A DNA stretch of 39,198 bases from SHZL01 sp035292625 (GCA_035292625.1 DATDPS010000265.1:1-39198); one strand, 5' to 3'; shown: positions 13,866-23,684, numbered from the stretch's first letter. Notes: generated by a model from the letters alone, not told the origin. Numbers and translations: made by a program.

Positions 13866-14993
13866 ATGAACGAACACTTTCCTGCACAGATAAGCGAGAA
13901 AAGCGACGAGGCGATCAAACCCCGCCATGGCTTGTCCTGGTTGGCGCTGCTGTTGGCGCTGGCCTCGCTGGGCGGCTTGGGCTGGTTTTGGTGGCAAGGT
14001 TCAGCGGGCGAGAAAACGGCAGAAGGATTGAATGCCGAAACAGCCCGCCAGGGGCAGGCAGTGAACGCCCTGGAAGGCCGCCTGGCAGCGTTGGAAACCC
14101 GGGTGTCTGGCATGGCCGCTGCGGATACGGGTGCGCGCCTGGGCAGTATTGAGCAGGAGCTGAAGTCACTGCAAGCCGAAGCCGGCGCCGCGAAAACCTT
14201 CCAGGCCGACACTGGTGCCTGGTCGCGCTCGATGCAAGCGGCGATCGAAGGCGATCAGGCCCGGCTGGCTGGCGCCGAAGCCCGATTGGCCGCCCTGTCG
14301 GCGCGTGATATGAGCGCCACGGCGGAGCTGGATCTGGCCGAAATAGACTACGTATTGCGCCTGGCGCAGGAGCGCCTGGTATTGTTTGGCGACATCCGCA
14401 CCGCCATCCAGGCATTGCGCATCGCCGAGCAGCAGGTTACGGCCTTCGACAACCCGCTGTACCTGGGTCTGCGCGGTGAGATTTCCTCTGCCCTGCAAAG
14501 CCTGGCGCTGGTGAGCGCACCGGATTATCCCGCCATCTACAGCAAGCTGGATGGGCTGCAGGGTTTCGTGGCCAGCATGCCACTCAAGGGCACCACAGCT
14601 GCGGTGACCCCGGCCCCTGAAGTGGAAGAGGGCTGGTGGGCGCGTCTGCGCAACACCTTCTCCAGCCTGGTGACCGTGCGCCGCACCACATCGGCTGAAG
14701 AGGACCTGCCCTTATTGGCGGACCAGGAATTCGTCCGGCAGCAGGCCTGGCTGGAACTCGAAGTAGCGCGCTTGGCAGCCATGCGCCGTGAGCAGGTCTC
14801 CTACCAGGCCGCCCTGGGTCGTTTTGCCGCCACCCTGGAGCGCCGGTTCGATCCCGCTGGCCAGGGCCGCAGGGAAGCGGCGATTCTGCTGGACGCCTTG
14901 AGGCTTTTGGATGTCGATCCGGAACTGCCGGATATCAGCGCGCCGTGGACGGCCTTGCAGGCCATTCGTGCCGCCGGGCTTGCAGTGCAATGA
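13866..14993 (+). CDS. hemX: HemX family inner-membrane protein
   Basis: Often annotated as a uroporphyrinogen-III C-methyltransferase-like protein, although it has no methyltransferase signature; its function is uncertain. 375 residues from the ATG at 13866 (MNEHFPAQISEKSDEAIK). The in-frame ATG at 13788 would add 26 non-conserved residues. A single membrane anchor lies at about 19-40 (HGLSWLALLLALASLGGLGW), followed by a long Ala/Gln/Glu-rich coiled coil (about 50-135) and the conserved core ELDLAEIDYVLRLAQERL. The stop overlaps the hemY start (ATGA). Confidence 0.9.
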   Translation: MNEHFPAQISEKSDEAIKPRHGLSWLALLLALASLGGLGWFWWQGSAGEKTAEGLNAETARQGQAVNALEGRLAALETRVSGMAAADTGARLGSIEQELKSLQAEAGAAKTFQADTGAWSRSMQAAIEGDQARLAGAEARLAALSARDMSATAELDLAEIDYVLRLAQERLVLFGDIRTAIQALRIAEQQVTAFDNPLYLGLRGEISSALQSLALVSAPDYPAIYSKLDGLQGFVASMPLKGTTAAVTPAPEVEEGWWARLRNTFSSLVTVRRTTSAEEDLPLLADQEFVRQQAWLELEVARLAAMRREQVSYQAALGRFAATLERRFDPAGQGRREAAILLDALRLLDVDPELPDISAPWTALQAIRAAGLAVQ

Positions 14994-16207
14994 GGAAGGT
15001 GTTTCTGTTGCTGTTCATTCTGACTGTGGTTCTGCTGGCCGCGGCCCTGGCCCCGGTTTTTCTGGCTGATCCTGGGGTGGTGCAAATCCGTTTCCGCGGC
15101 TGGACCGTGGAAATGAGCGTGCTGGTGCTGGTGCTGGGCGTGTTCATCGCCTGGGCGCTGATTCACATCGCCGTGCGCATCTGGCAATTGCCCACCGAGA
15201 CCGCGCGCAAAGTAAGGGAACAGCGCGCACTCAAACAGCTGGAAAAAGGTTTGCTGGCCCTGACCGAGGGCGATTGGAGCACCGCTGAACGTGCCCTGCA
15301 GAGGTCGACCAGCGCCGAGGGCCAGACCACGGCGCGATACCTGGCAGCCGCCCAGGCAGCCGATGGCCAGGACGCCAACGAGCGGGCGGAATGGTACCTG
15401 GAGCAGGCGGATTCAGGCGGGCGCAAGAACCGCTTCCTGGTTGAACTCACCCGCGCCCGGCTGCTGGTTGACAACACACGCTACGAAGAAGCCGTGCCGG
15501 TGTTGGAAGAACTGCGCCGCCGGCGCAAGCGCCACAGCCAGGTGCTCGAATTGCTGTCCCGCTGCTATCGCGCCCTGGGGCAATGGCAGGCCATGCAGGA
15601 TATCCTGCCGGTGATGCAGAAGGCCGGTTTGATCGACGTGCCGCGCGCGCAGACACTGCAGAACCAGGCTGCGGTCGCCCAGATAAGCCAGTGCAAGGAT
15701 CGGGAGCAACTGGAACGAACCTGGTTGTCGTTTCCCAAGGGCATGCAGAAATCGGCGGAACTCGTCAGGCCCTTTGCAGAGAAAGCCGCGCGCTTGGGCG
15801 CCGGGGACCTGAGCGAAAACATTATCCGGGCAAGCCTGAAAAACGAGTGGGACTCAACGTTACTGATTCCCTACGGCGATCCCGCGGCCACTGATGCCAA
15901 CCAGCGCATGAAGCAATGCGAGAAGTGGCTGAAGGACCACCCGGAAGATGCCAGCCTGCACCTGGCGCTGGGCCGTCTGTGCGGGCGGGAAGAGCTGTGG
16001 GGCAAAGCGCGCTATCACATGATCCGCAGCCTGGAGCTGGGGCCGACCGCGGCCGGTTACGATTCACTGGGCCAGTTGCTGGAGCGCCAGGGTGAACTGG
16101 AAGTGGCCATGGCCAGTTTCCGCAACGCTTTGCGCATGAGTCAGGGTGAAAAGCCCCTGCCGCTGCCCGGGGACCAGTTCCGCTTGGCGGCTCCTGTCAA
16201 GGGTTAG
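14990..16207 (+). CDS. hemY: HemY family protein
   Basis: Inner-membrane TPR-type protein of the gammaproteobacterial hem operon, 405 residues; not the protoporphyrinogen oxidase that shares the name. The ATG at 14990 overlaps the hemX stop. Two transmembrane helices (about 4-26 and 41-62) are followed by helical repeats (ALKQLEKGLLALTEGDW, RAEWYLEQADS, PVLEELRRRRKRHSQVLELL). The C-terminal TPR is LHLALGRLCGREELWGKAR. Its role in haem synthesis is poorly understood. An open-frame extension to 14945 lies inside hemX and is rejected. Confidence 0.92.
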   Translation: MRKVFLLLFILTVVLLAAALAPVFLADPGVVQIRFRGWTVEMSVLVLVLGVFIAWALIHIAVRIWQLPTETARKVREQRALKQLEKGLLALTEGDWSTAERALQRSTSAEGQTTARYLAAAQAADGQDANERAEWYLEQADSGGRKNRFLVELTRARLLVDNTRYEEAVPVLEELRRRRKRHSQVLELLSRCYRALGQWQAMQDILPVMQKAGLIDVPRAQTLQNQAAVAQISQCKDREQLERTWLSFPKGMQKSAELVRPFAEKAARLGAGDLSENIIRASLKNEWDSTLLIPYGDPAATDANQRMKQCEKWLKDHPEDASLHLALGRLCGREELWGKARYHMIRSLELGPTAAGYDSLGQLLERQGELEVAMASFRNALRMSQGEKPLPLPGDQFRLAAPVKG

Positions 16208-16258
16208 CGGAACCGGCGGGGAGGTTCTGTTCCATCGCCATACTCCGGCATCGAAGAC

Positions 16259-17320
16259 CTAATGCGGCCGCGCCAATACGCGCACCGGCACGTCCAGGCC
16301 GAATTCAAAGGAATCGTAGTAGAGACGGTCTTGCGGCAATCCATGGCGCAGGAAACTGACCTTGGCCGCATCGATAAAGGCTGGCGGGCCGCTCATGTAC
16401 ACATCGAAGCCCGCCAGGTCCGGGTGCTCGTCCAGCACCGCATCATGCACCAGCCCGGCAAAGAAATTCGTTCCCGCCTCGTCTTCGTTTTCATTCCCGG
16501 CTTCGGACAGCGCGCGGCGATAATGGATATGCGGATACTCACGCGCCCAGCCCGTGGGTAATTCGTCCAGGTAGAGATCGGCCCGGGTGCGGGCGCCCCA
16601 ATAAAGGTGGATGGGGCGCCGGTCGCCGCCCTCCAGCAGGTTTTCGATCATGGACTTGAGCGGAGCGAAGCCGGTGCCGCCGCCGACCATGATCATCGGC
16701 CGGTCCGGTTCGTCATTGCGCACGAAGAAATTACCCAGCGGGCCCTCGAAGCGCAGGATGTCGCGTTCGCGCAGCGTGTCGAAGACATAGCCGGTGAAAT
16801 CACCGCCATCTACGTGGCGGATGTGCAGTTCAATTTCATCTTCCAGCGAAGGACAGCTGGCAATGGAAAATGCACGCCTGCGGCCACCGTGCAGCAAGGC
16901 ATCCACATACTGGCCGGCCAGGAACTGCAGCCGCTGCGCCGTGGGCAGTTTCAGGCGCAAGCGCACGACATTGCTCGACAGTACGGATTTTTCGATGACC
17001 CGGGCCGGCAGTTTGCGCACTTCGATGTCCCGCACGGCCTCGATTTCCCGTACCGCAATAACCAGGTCTTCGACCGGCTCGGCCTGGCACATCAGGGCAT
17101 AACCCTGGGCAATGTCAGACCGTTCCAGCGCCAGCGGCGGATGGAACGGGTAGTGCACCTCGCCTTCCAGCACCTGGCCCTTGCAGCTGCCGCAAGTGCC
17201 GTTCTTGCAGGAATAAGGCAACATCACACCCTGCCGCAGGGCGGCCGTAAGTATACTTTCGCCCTGCCTGACCAGGAAGGATCGGTCGCTGCCGGCCAGG
17301 GTGACCTGAAACTGTCTCAT
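16259..17320 (-). CDS. 2Fe-2S ferredoxin/flavin oxidoreductase (CDP-6-deoxyglucoseen reductase-like)
   Basis: 353 residues from the ATG at 17320 (MRQFQVTLAGS), chosen because GGAG lies 7 bp upstream; an ATG four codons earlier is possible. The N-terminal plant-type ferredoxin domain (1-90) has cluster cysteines in YSCKNGTCGSCKG and a fourth in ALMCQAEP. An FNR-like FAD-binding domain follows (RAFSIASCPS), then an NAD(P)-binding domain (MIMVGGGTGFAPLKSMIE) with the C-terminal YYDSFEFG. This is a generic electron-transfer module; the deoxysugar role implied by the usual name is not supported by neighbours. It converges on hemY. Confidence 0.88.
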   Translation of the reverse strand: MRQFQVTLAGSDRSFLVRQGESILTAALRQGVMLPYSCKNGTCGSCKGQVLEGEVHYPFHPPLALERSDIAQGYALMCQAEPVEDLVIAVREIEAVRDIEVRKLPARVIEKSVLSSNVVRLRLKLPTAQRLQFLAGQYVDALLHGGRRRAFSIASCPSLEDEIELHIRHVDGGDFTGYVFDTLRERDILRFEGPLGNFFVRNDEPDRPMIMVGGGTGFAPLKSMIENLLEGGDRRPIHLYWGARTRADLYLDELPTGWAREYPHIHYRRALSEAGNENEDEAGTNFFAGLVHDAVLDEHPDLAGFDVYMSGPPAFIDAAKVSFLRHGLPQDRLYYDSFEFGLDVPVRVLARPH

Positions 17321-17596
17321 CGGAATCTCCATCAGAGGCGGGTATTCTCACCGAAGCGGGGGTAAATCCAAAATCCGGCCAGCGGTTTTGTGTCCGCGGG
17401 GCCTGTGCTAGGCTTCCCTTCCCCACGCCTGCTGGAACGTGAACCGCTTGAAAGCCTGTCTGAGCCAAAGTGACCTGGATCCTGGTGCCCACAACACAAT
17501 TCTCCATGAATCACTGAGCCACAGGCAGGGTATTTCGATTACCGCCGTTGGGCCGGATTTCATCAAGGGTGAGATGCCGGCGGAAACTGAAACCCG

Positions 17597-18370
17597 GTGA
17601 ACGCCTGGTCCGGTTGTTGGCGCCTGCTTTATCGCCTGCCCGCGCTGTTGCTGCACTTGCTCTTCGGCTTACCGCTCACGCTGGTCTGTTACTCGAAGCC
17701 GCTGCGGGCGATTCGCCCGGGCGGCCGGGCGCTCAACGAAATCATGCAGTGCTGGTGGGCCAGCACCCTGTGCCGGATATTTGGCCTGCGCAGCCGAGTG
17801 TCCGGCGGTTTCATCGCCGGGCCGTGCCTGATCGCCGCCAACCACATCAGCTGGCTCGACATCCAGGTGCTGCACGGCATTTCCCCCATGGGGTTCGTGG
17901 CCAAGGCTGAAATCGAAGGCGTGCCGCTGGCTGGCTGGGTGGCGGCATTTGGCGAGACGGTTTTCCATCACCGCGGCAGCCACGATTCGGCCAGTAATGT
18001 CATGGGAGCGATGAGCCAGCGCCTGCTGGAGGGCCGCAAAGTGGCCATTTTCCCCGAGGGCGGCATTCTTCCGGGTGAAGGGGTAAAACATTTCCATGCG
18101 CGCCTGTTTGCCGCCGCCATCGACAGTGAAAAGCCGGTGCAACCGGTCATGCTGCGTTATTCGAGCATGGGGCGGCCCTACCCGGACATCACCTTCCAGC
18201 CAGACGAAAGCTTCCCGGCGAATTTTTTCCGCCTGCTGCGTCAGCCGGCCTGTCTCGCCCATGTGTATGTTCTTGCTCCCATCGCGTCCGGTGGCAAGCG
18301 CCGACGTGCGCTGGCCGCTGAAACCCAGGCTGCGGTGGAAGCTGCGTATGCTGGCGCGTTACTGCGGTGA
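17597..18370 (+). CDS. PlsC-type lysophospholipid acyltransferase
   Basis: 1-acyl-sn-glycerol-3-phosphate acyltransferase family, 257 residues from a GTG start. An N-terminal membrane helix (about 9-32) is followed by the acyltransferase core: block I NHISWLD (82-88, catalytic H83 and D88), block III FPEGG (152-156), and a proline-containing block IV (KPVQPVMLRY). It probably makes phosphatidic acid or remodels lipid; exact acceptor unknown. The stop overlaps the start of the YheT-like hydrolase (GTGA), so the two are coupled. The 276-bp gap upstream shows no gene I can support. Confidence 0.9.
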   Translation: MNAWSGCWRLLYRLPALLLHLLFGLPLTLVCYSKPLRAIRPGGRALNEIMQCWWASTLCRIFGLRSRVSGGFIAGPCLIAANHISWLDIQVLHGISPMGFVAKAEIEGVPLAGWVAAFGETVFHHRGSHDSASNVMGAMSQRLLEGRKVAIFPEGGILPGEGVKHFHARLFAAAIDSEKPVQPVMLRYSSMGRPYPDITFQPDESFPANFFRLLRQPACLAHVYVLAPIASGGKRRRALAAETQAAVEAAYAGALLR

Positions 18371-19398
18371 CAATCACCGGACTTGATTTCGTGCCGCCGG
18401 CGGGATTGCGCAACCGGCATGTGCAGTCCCTGCTGAGCAGCAGCGCAATCCGGCGCCGGGTGGTGCGGCGCCGGTCGATGGTATTGCGTGCGGCGGAACA
18501 AGCCTGGGTGCTGGACGGCGGTGACGGGGTTCGCTTGCAAGGTTTCTACTCTGCCCAAGTGGCCAGGGGCCGCGATGCCGTCGCACCGCGTGGCCTGGTC
18601 GTGCTGCTGCATGGCTGGGAAGGCAGTGTCAACTCGAACTACATCCTGTCGAACGGCGTGCGCCTCTACCGGGCCGGTTTCGACGTGTTCCGGCTGAACT
18701 TTCGCGATCACGGCGATACACACCATCTCAATCCGGGAATTTTCCATTCCTGCCGTATCGACGAAGTTGTTCATGCCTTGGCGGACCTGCAGCGGCGCCG
18801 TGATGGGCAGCCCTGGTGCCTTGCCGGCTATTCGCTGGGCGGTAATTTTGCCTTGCGCGTTGCCCTGCGCGCCGAACGGGAAGGCCTCAGGCTGCAGCAA
18901 GTGGTCAGTGTTTGCCCGGTGATCGATCCGGCCAAAGCCATGTTGGCCATGGAGCAGGGGCTGCGTTTTTATGAGCGCTATTTTGAAGGCAAGTGGTCTC
19001 GCTCCCTGCGTACCAAGCAGCGGAGTTTTCCTGAGCTGTACGGAACGGAAGATTGGAACAAAATACGCGGATTGCGTGCCCGCACACATTTCCTCGCCAC
19101 CCGTTACGCGGGTTTCGATGGAGCGGACAGCTATTTCGAGGGCTATTCGGTCGCCGGTGATCGTCTGCTGCCATTGAACGTCCCCACGACTGTACTTACG
19201 TCAGCCGATGATCCGGTGGTTCCGGTGGCGGACTTCAGAAACCTCCCCGCCAACCCTCACCTTGAAATCCTGGTCACGCGCTATGGCGGTCATTGCGGCT
19301 TTCTGAAAAACTGGAAACTGGAAAGCCTGGCGGAAGACCTGATCCTGCAGCGGGTCGAACTCGCTGTCGGTCGCACGCCGATCCTTAGCCAAGGATGA
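18367..19398 (+). CDS. YheT-family alpha/beta hydrolase
   Basis: 343 residues from a GTG overlapping the acyltransferase stop. The YheT/EMB8 family signature is seen in LRNRHVQSLL near the N-terminus and in VVLLHGWEGSVNSNYI (about 78-93). The nucleophile is Ser156 in GYSLGGNFALR, the acid is in SADDPVVPV, and His is in RYGGHCGFL. The family is thought to act as carboxylesterase or lipase; substrate unknown. Coupling to a PlsC enzyme suggests lipid metabolism, by inference. The open frame ends 41 bp before the efflux adaptor. Confidence 0.9.
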   Translation: MTITGLDFVPPAGLRNRHVQSLLSSSAIRRRVVRRRSMVLRAAEQAWVLDGGDGVRLQGFYSAQVARGRDAVAPRGLVVLLHGWEGSVNSNYILSNGVRLYRAGFDVFRLNFRDHGDTHHLNPGIFHSCRIDEVVHALADLQRRRDGQPWCLAGYSLGGNFALRVALRAEREGLRLQQVVSVCPVIDPAKAMLAMEQGLRFYERYFEGKWSRSLRTKQRSFPELYGTEDWNKIRGLRARTHFLATRYAGFDGADSYFEGYSVAGDRLLPLNVPTTVLTSADDPVVPVADFRNLPANPHLEILVTRYGGHCGFLKNWKLESLAEDLILQRVELAVGRTPILSQG

Positions 19399-19439
19399 GA
19401 ATTGACCAGGCCCTCCTCAGCAAAAGGTTAGAATGTCAG

Positions 19440-20519
19440 ATGAAATCGATTTCCGCTTCAGTCGCGCTGGTCCTGGTGGCTTTACTGACCGGCTGCAATT
19501 CGCAGGACTCCCAAAGTACTACGACTGCCAGAGTTGCAACTCCGGTCACCGCAGTGGCCATTTCGCAGCGCCGGGTGGAGGTACTGGAGCGGTCCGTGGC
19601 AAGGCTTGAAGCACCGCAAGCGCCGGTAGTCGCCGCGGAAACGTCCGGCCGTGTCACACAGGTTTTGGTCGACGCGGGCAGCGAAGTCAAAGTGGGCGAT
19701 ACGCTGGCGAATCTCGACGGCGAAGCGCAACGGCACGGCGGACAGGCCGCCCGGGCCAATGCGGAAAAGCTCAAGGCCCTGCTGGCGAATCAGGAAAGGG
19801 CGGTCACCCGGCTCGAGGACCTGGTGCGCAGGGAATTGGCTGCCGAAAGCGCGCTTGACGATGCCACGTCGCAACGCGCTGCCCTGAAGGCGCAGCTGGA
19901 TGAAGCGCGTGCGCAAGCAGACGAAGCTGATCGCAACCTCGGGCAGACCCGAATCAGCAGTCCCGTTACCGGTATTATCCAATCCAGGAGAATCTCGGTT
20001 GGTGATTTCGTCGCCGTAGGTCAGCCACTGTTCGATCTCGTAGTGACCCAACGATTGCAGGCCATCGCCCCGTTCCCGGAGACCATCGGCAGTTCACTGC
20101 GGGTGGGGCAGAAGGCCTATGTTGCACCGGTTCGTTCACCCTCTGAATCGATCGAAACAACGATCACGGAACTGCGCCCGCAAATCGGGCTGAGCAGCCG
20201 CGCCATGGACGTCATTATTGAGTTCGAAAATCCAGGCGGCTGGCGCCCGGGCAGTTCCGTGACCGTCGAGGTCGTCGTCGATGCGCGTGAAAACAGCATG
20301 ACCGTGCCACCGGAAAGTATTGTGCGACGCCCGGCCGGAATCGTCGTATACACGGTTGAGGATGGTGTGGCGCGCCAAAATGCAGTGGAGCTGGGGGTGC
20401 AATCGGCCGACTGGGTCGAAATACTGCGGGGTCTTCAAGCCGGCGCAACCGTGGTCCGCAATGGTGCGGGTTTCATGACCGATGGCGCGGCCATAGATGT
20501 TCAGCAGGCACTTGAGTGA
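19440..20519 (+). CDS. RND efflux periplasmic adaptor (membrane fusion) lipoprotein
   Basis: 359 residues from the ATG at 19440. MKSISASVALVLVALLTGC is a lipoprotein signal (lipobox LTGC). The usual adaptor layout follows: a lipoyl half (VVAAETSGRVTQVLVDAGS), an alpha-helical hairpin (about 95-150), the second lipoyl half (SPVTGIIQSRRISVGDFV), then beta-barrel and membrane-proximal domains. It links the inner-membrane pump to an outer-membrane channel. The 3' end overlaps the pump gene (GTGA). No TolC-like gene is in the window, so a shared outer-membrane channel is likely. Confidence 0.92.
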   Translation: MKSISASVALVLVALLTGCNSQDSQSTTTARVATPVTAVAISQRRVEVLERSVARLEAPQAPVVAAETSGRVTQVLVDAGSEVKVGDTLANLDGEAQRHGGQAARANAEKLKALLANQERAVTRLEDLVRRELAAESALDDATSQRAALKAQLDEARAQADEADRNLGQTRISSPVTGIIQSRRISVGDFVAVGQPLFDLVVTQRLQAIAPFPETIGSSLRVGQKAYVAPVRSPSESIETTITELRPQIGLSSRAMDVIIEFENPGGWRPGSSVTVEVVVDARENSMTVPPESIVRRPAGIVVYTVEDGVARQNAVELGVQSADWVEILRGLQAGATVVRNGAGFMTDGAAIDVQQALE

Positions 20520-23500
20520 ACCTCCCGCAACTATCCATCAAGGAATACGTATTCGCGTTCATGATCAACGCCGTGTTGGTCCTGTTCGGTATCATTGGTT
20601 ACCAGCGTATCGGGGTCGACCGCTTCCCGCACATCGAATTCCCGGTGGTCTCGGTTACCACCACTTTGCCGGGCGCCAATCCCGACATCGTGGATTCAAG
20701 TATTACCAATATCATCGAGTCCTCGGTCAACAGCATTCCGGGTATTGATTTTGTGCAATCGACTTCCACGCCGGGCGTGTCAGTCGTGGCCTTGCAATTC
20801 GAGCTCGACAAAGACATCGATGTTGCATTCAACGAGGTGCAGGCAAAGGTCAACCAGGTCCTGCGCGACTTGCCGGAAGAATCCGATCCGCCGGTGGTGG
20901 CCAAGGTCGAAGTGGGTGCATCACCTGTCATGTGGCTTGCGTTACGGGGTGACCGAACCCTGCAGCAGCTCAATCAGTACGCCAGGAACGTCATCAAAAA
21001 GCGTCTCGAGACGGTCGATGGCGTGGGCGAAATCCGCCTGGGCGGGGAACGCAAACGCACCATTCGGGTAGAGCTCGACCTCGATAAAATGGCCGGCCTG
21101 AGCATCACCGCCGAGGATGTGCGCACGGCATTCAGGGAAGAGCATGTGCAGCTGCCCGGCGGGTTTCTGGTGGCCGGGGCGACTGAAAACCTGATCAAGC
21201 TCGATCTGGAGTTTCATGAGCCGCGGGCGCTGGAGGAGATGATCGTTCGTTATGTCGATGGCGCTCCGGTGCGCATTGGCGATATCGGTCAGGTGATCGA
21301 TGGGCTCGCGGATTTTCGCCAGACTTCCCGGTTCGACGGCGAGCCATCGGTGGGCATCGGCATTGTCAAAGTCAGCAACGCCAACACCATTGCGGTTATC
21401 GAAGAGGTCCAACGGCGGCTGGCGGCGGAGATCAGGCCGCAACTGCCGCCGGGCTTGACCATCGAGATTGCTGCCAACGACGCGGAACTGATTTACGAGA
21501 TTGTCTCTGCCCTCAAGGACCATCTGATCGAGGGAACCCTGCTCGCGGCGCTCGTGGTGTTGTTTTTCCTGCGCAGTGTGCGCTCCACCCTGATCATTGC
21601 GACAGCCATCCCGGTGTCACTGCTCGGTGCGGTGGCACTGATGTATTTTTCCGGTTTCACCTTCAACACCATGACGCTGCTTGCGTTGCTCCTGCTGATC
21701 GGGGTGGTGGTGGATGATGCCATAGTGGTTTTGGAGAACATTTACCGGCATCGCGAGGAGATCGATCCTGACCCCGTTTCGGCCGCCATTAAAGGTACGG
21801 ACCAGGTGGTGTTCGCGGTGATGGCGGCAAGCCTGACGCTGGTGTCGATTTTTGGCGCTGTCATTTTTCTCGGCGGCATCATGGGCCGGTTCTTCCAGTC
21901 TTTCGCGGTTGTGGTCACTGCCGGGGTGCTCGTTTCGCTGCTGGTTTCGCTCACCCTGACGCCCATGCTCTGCTCCCGCTATCTGGATGTTGCCAAGCGC
22001 CACGGCCGTATTCATCAAACACTGACCCGATGGCTCGATGGCCTCGACCGCGGATATCGGCGGGTGCTCGGCGCGGCTTTGCAGCGCCGCTGGCAGGTCC
22101 TTGGCCTTACCCTGATGGTGGTGATTTCAAGCGCTTATTTCTTCGGGGCGATCGGCAAAACCTTCATTCCCGCGGAAGACGAGGGAACGTTCCTGGTCAA
22201 CTTCCGCACGCCGCTGGGCTCGTCAATCGAAGCCACCGACGCTGGCCTGAGGCAAATCGAAAACGTGCTTTCATCGCATCCGGAAATTACCACCATGTTC
22301 ACCGCGATCGGTCTCAACGCCACCGGGCAGGCCAACCAGGGCATAGCGTTTGTGCGCATGGTCCCGCGTGATGAGCGCGACATGGGGCAGGAAGAGTTTC
22401 TGCAGTTGATTCGCCAGCAGCTGGCCGCGATTCCAGGCATAAAAGCGTTTGCGTCACGCCGCTCGCCAGTCGGTGGCCAACGCGGCGAGCAGCTGCAGTT
22501 CGCGGTGACGGGCCCGGAGCTGAGCGAGGTCGCGCGATTGAGCCGCTTGCTATTCGAGCGCTTGAACAAGATCGATGGCATCGGCCGGCTCGATATGGAT
22601 CTCGAGCTCAACCTGCCGCAGGTGCGGCTGAAAGTGGACCGGCTGGCGGCCGCGGATATGGGATTATCGGCCTCCGATGTGGCTTTTGCCGTCAACATGC
22701 TGGCGGGTGGACTCGATGTCGCCAAGTTCAATGATGAACCCGGTGATGGTGAACGTTACGACATTCGGGTGAAAGCGGCCCCTTCCCAGCTCGCCGTGCC
22801 CGCGGACCTGCGCAAGATTTTTTTGCGCAATGAAACCGGCGAACTGGTGCGGCTCGATGCCCTGGCGGAAATCGAGGAAACCGTGGGGCCGGCGGTCATC
22901 AGCCGCTACGATTTGCGCTACGCCGCCAATTTCTTCGGTTCGCCCACTCTGCCGCTGGCGGCCGCGACTGCCTTGATCAATCAGCAAGCGGCAGAGTTCT
23001 TCCCGCTGGGCTACAGCATCAGTCTCAAGGGCCAGGCGCGCGAACTGGACAAAACCGCAGGCTACATCGGCTTTGCGTTCACCCTGGCCATGGTGCTGGT
23101 CTACATGGTGCTGGCCAGCCAGTTCAATTCCTTCGTCCAGCCGTTGATTGTCATGACCGCGCAACCGCTGGCTATCGTCGGTGGCTTGTTTTTGCTGTGG
23201 CTTACCGGGCATACCCTGAACATGTATTCGATGATCGGGATGGTGCTGTTGATTGGCCTGGTGGCCAAGAACTCCATTCTGCTGGTGGATCTGACCAACC
23301 AGCTGCGCGGACAGGGGCGGGGTGTCGACGACGCATTGCGGGAAGCCTGCCCCATCCGTCTGCGGCCGGTGCTGATGACATCGGCAACGGTGATTCTCGC
23401 ACTCACGCCGGCGGCCCTTGGTCTGGGCGCCGGAGCCGCCACCAATGGCCCCCTGGCCGTGGCGGTTATCGGTGGCATGTTCAGTTCAACCCTGCTGACC

Positions 23501-23593
23501 CTGGTGGTGGTCCCGGCGGTTTATTCCCTGGTTGAAGGCAGCCTGGCCGCTCGGGCGCATAAATCCGCGGGCAAGCACCCGGTAGTTGCATGA
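20516..23593 (+). CDS. RND efflux transporter, inner-membrane pump (HAE1-like)
   Basis: 1025 residues, the normal size for a trimeric AcrB/MexB-like proton-driven pump. The GTG start overlaps the adaptor stop. Landmarks are TM1 after SIKEYVFAFMINAVLVL, the porter-domain motif LPGANPDIVDSSITNIIE, the TM2-TM6 block, and TM4 with the proton-relay aspartates in GVVVDDAIVVLENIYRHR. The second half repeats the fold (VLVYMVLASQFNSFVQPL, GLVAKNSILLVDL, RLRPVLMTS). Substrates cannot be predicted. No repressor is adjacent. Confidence 0.95.
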   Translation: MNLPQLSIKEYVFAFMINAVLVLFGIIGYQRIGVDRFPHIEFPVVSVTTTLPGANPDIVDSSITNIIESSVNSIPGIDFVQSTSTPGVSVVALQFELDKDIDVAFNEVQAKVNQVLRDLPEESDPPVVAKVEVGASPVMWLALRGDRTLQQLNQYARNVIKKRLETVDGVGEIRLGGERKRTIRVELDLDKMAGLSITAEDVRTAFREEHVQLPGGFLVAGATENLIKLDLEFHEPRALEEMIVRYVDGAPVRIGDIGQVIDGLADFRQTSRFDGEPSVGIGIVKVSNANTIAVIEEVQRRLAAEIRPQLPPGLTIEIAANDAELIYEIVSALKDHLIEGTLLAALVVLFFLRSVRSTLIIATAIPVSLLGAVALMYFSGFTFNTMTLLALLLLIGVVVDDAIVVLENIYRHREEIDPDPVSAAIKGTDQVVFAVMAASLTLVSIFGAVIFLGGIMGRFFQSFAVVVTAGVLVSLLVSLTLTPMLCSRYLDVAKRHGRIHQTLTRWLDGLDRGYRRVLGAALQRRWQVLGLTLMVVISSAYFFGAIGKTFIPAEDEGTFLVNFRTPLGSSIEATDAGLRQIENVLSSHPEITTMFTAIGLNATGQANQGIAFVRMVPRDERDMGQEEFLQLIRQQLAAIPGIKAFASRRSPVGGQRGEQLQFAVTGPELSEVARLSRLLFERLNKIDGIGRLDMDLELNLPQVRLKVDRLAAADMGLSASDVAFAVNMLAGGLDVAKFNDEPGDGERYDIRVKAAPSQLAVPADLRKIFLRNETGELVRLDALAEIEETVGPAVISRYDLRYAANFFGSPTLPLAAATALINQQAAEFFPLGYSISLKGQARELDKTAGYIGFAFTLAMVLVYMVLASQFNSFVQPLIVMTAQPLAIVGGLFLLWLTGHTLNMYSMIGMVLLIGLVAKNSILLVDLTNQLRGQGRGVDDALREACPIRLRPVLMTSATVILALTPAALGLGAGAATNGPLAVAVIGGMFSSTLLTLVVVPAVYSLVEGSLAARAHKSAGKHPVVA

Positions 23594-23610
23594 CCATGGG
23601 CCTGCGTTTA

Positions 23611-23684
23611 TGGAGCGGGTGATGGGAATCGAACCCACACTAAGAGCTTGGGAAGCTCCCGTTCTACCATTGAACTACACCCGC
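23611..23684 (-). tRNA. tRNA-Gly(TCC)
   Basis: A 74-nt tRNA on the minus strand. The acceptor stem is GCGGGTG/CACCCGC, the D arm AGTTCAATGGTAGAACG, the anticodon arm GGGAGCTTCCCAAGCTCTT with anticodon TCC, and the T arm GTGGGTTCGATTCCCAT. The discriminator is T and CCA is encoded. It is very similar to the E. coli glycine TCC tRNA. Its first 10 bases are also the last 10 bases of the deacetylase gene (23675-23684). Confidence 0.97.

Noticed and set aside
16208..16258. A terminator between hemY and the ferredoxin reductase
   Set aside because: GGAAC...GTTCC can pair but there is no T-tract on either strand.
20599..23478. Long open frames on the minus strand across the RND pump gene
   Set aside because: They are antisense shadows of high-GC coding DNA; the plus-strand pump has all family motifs.
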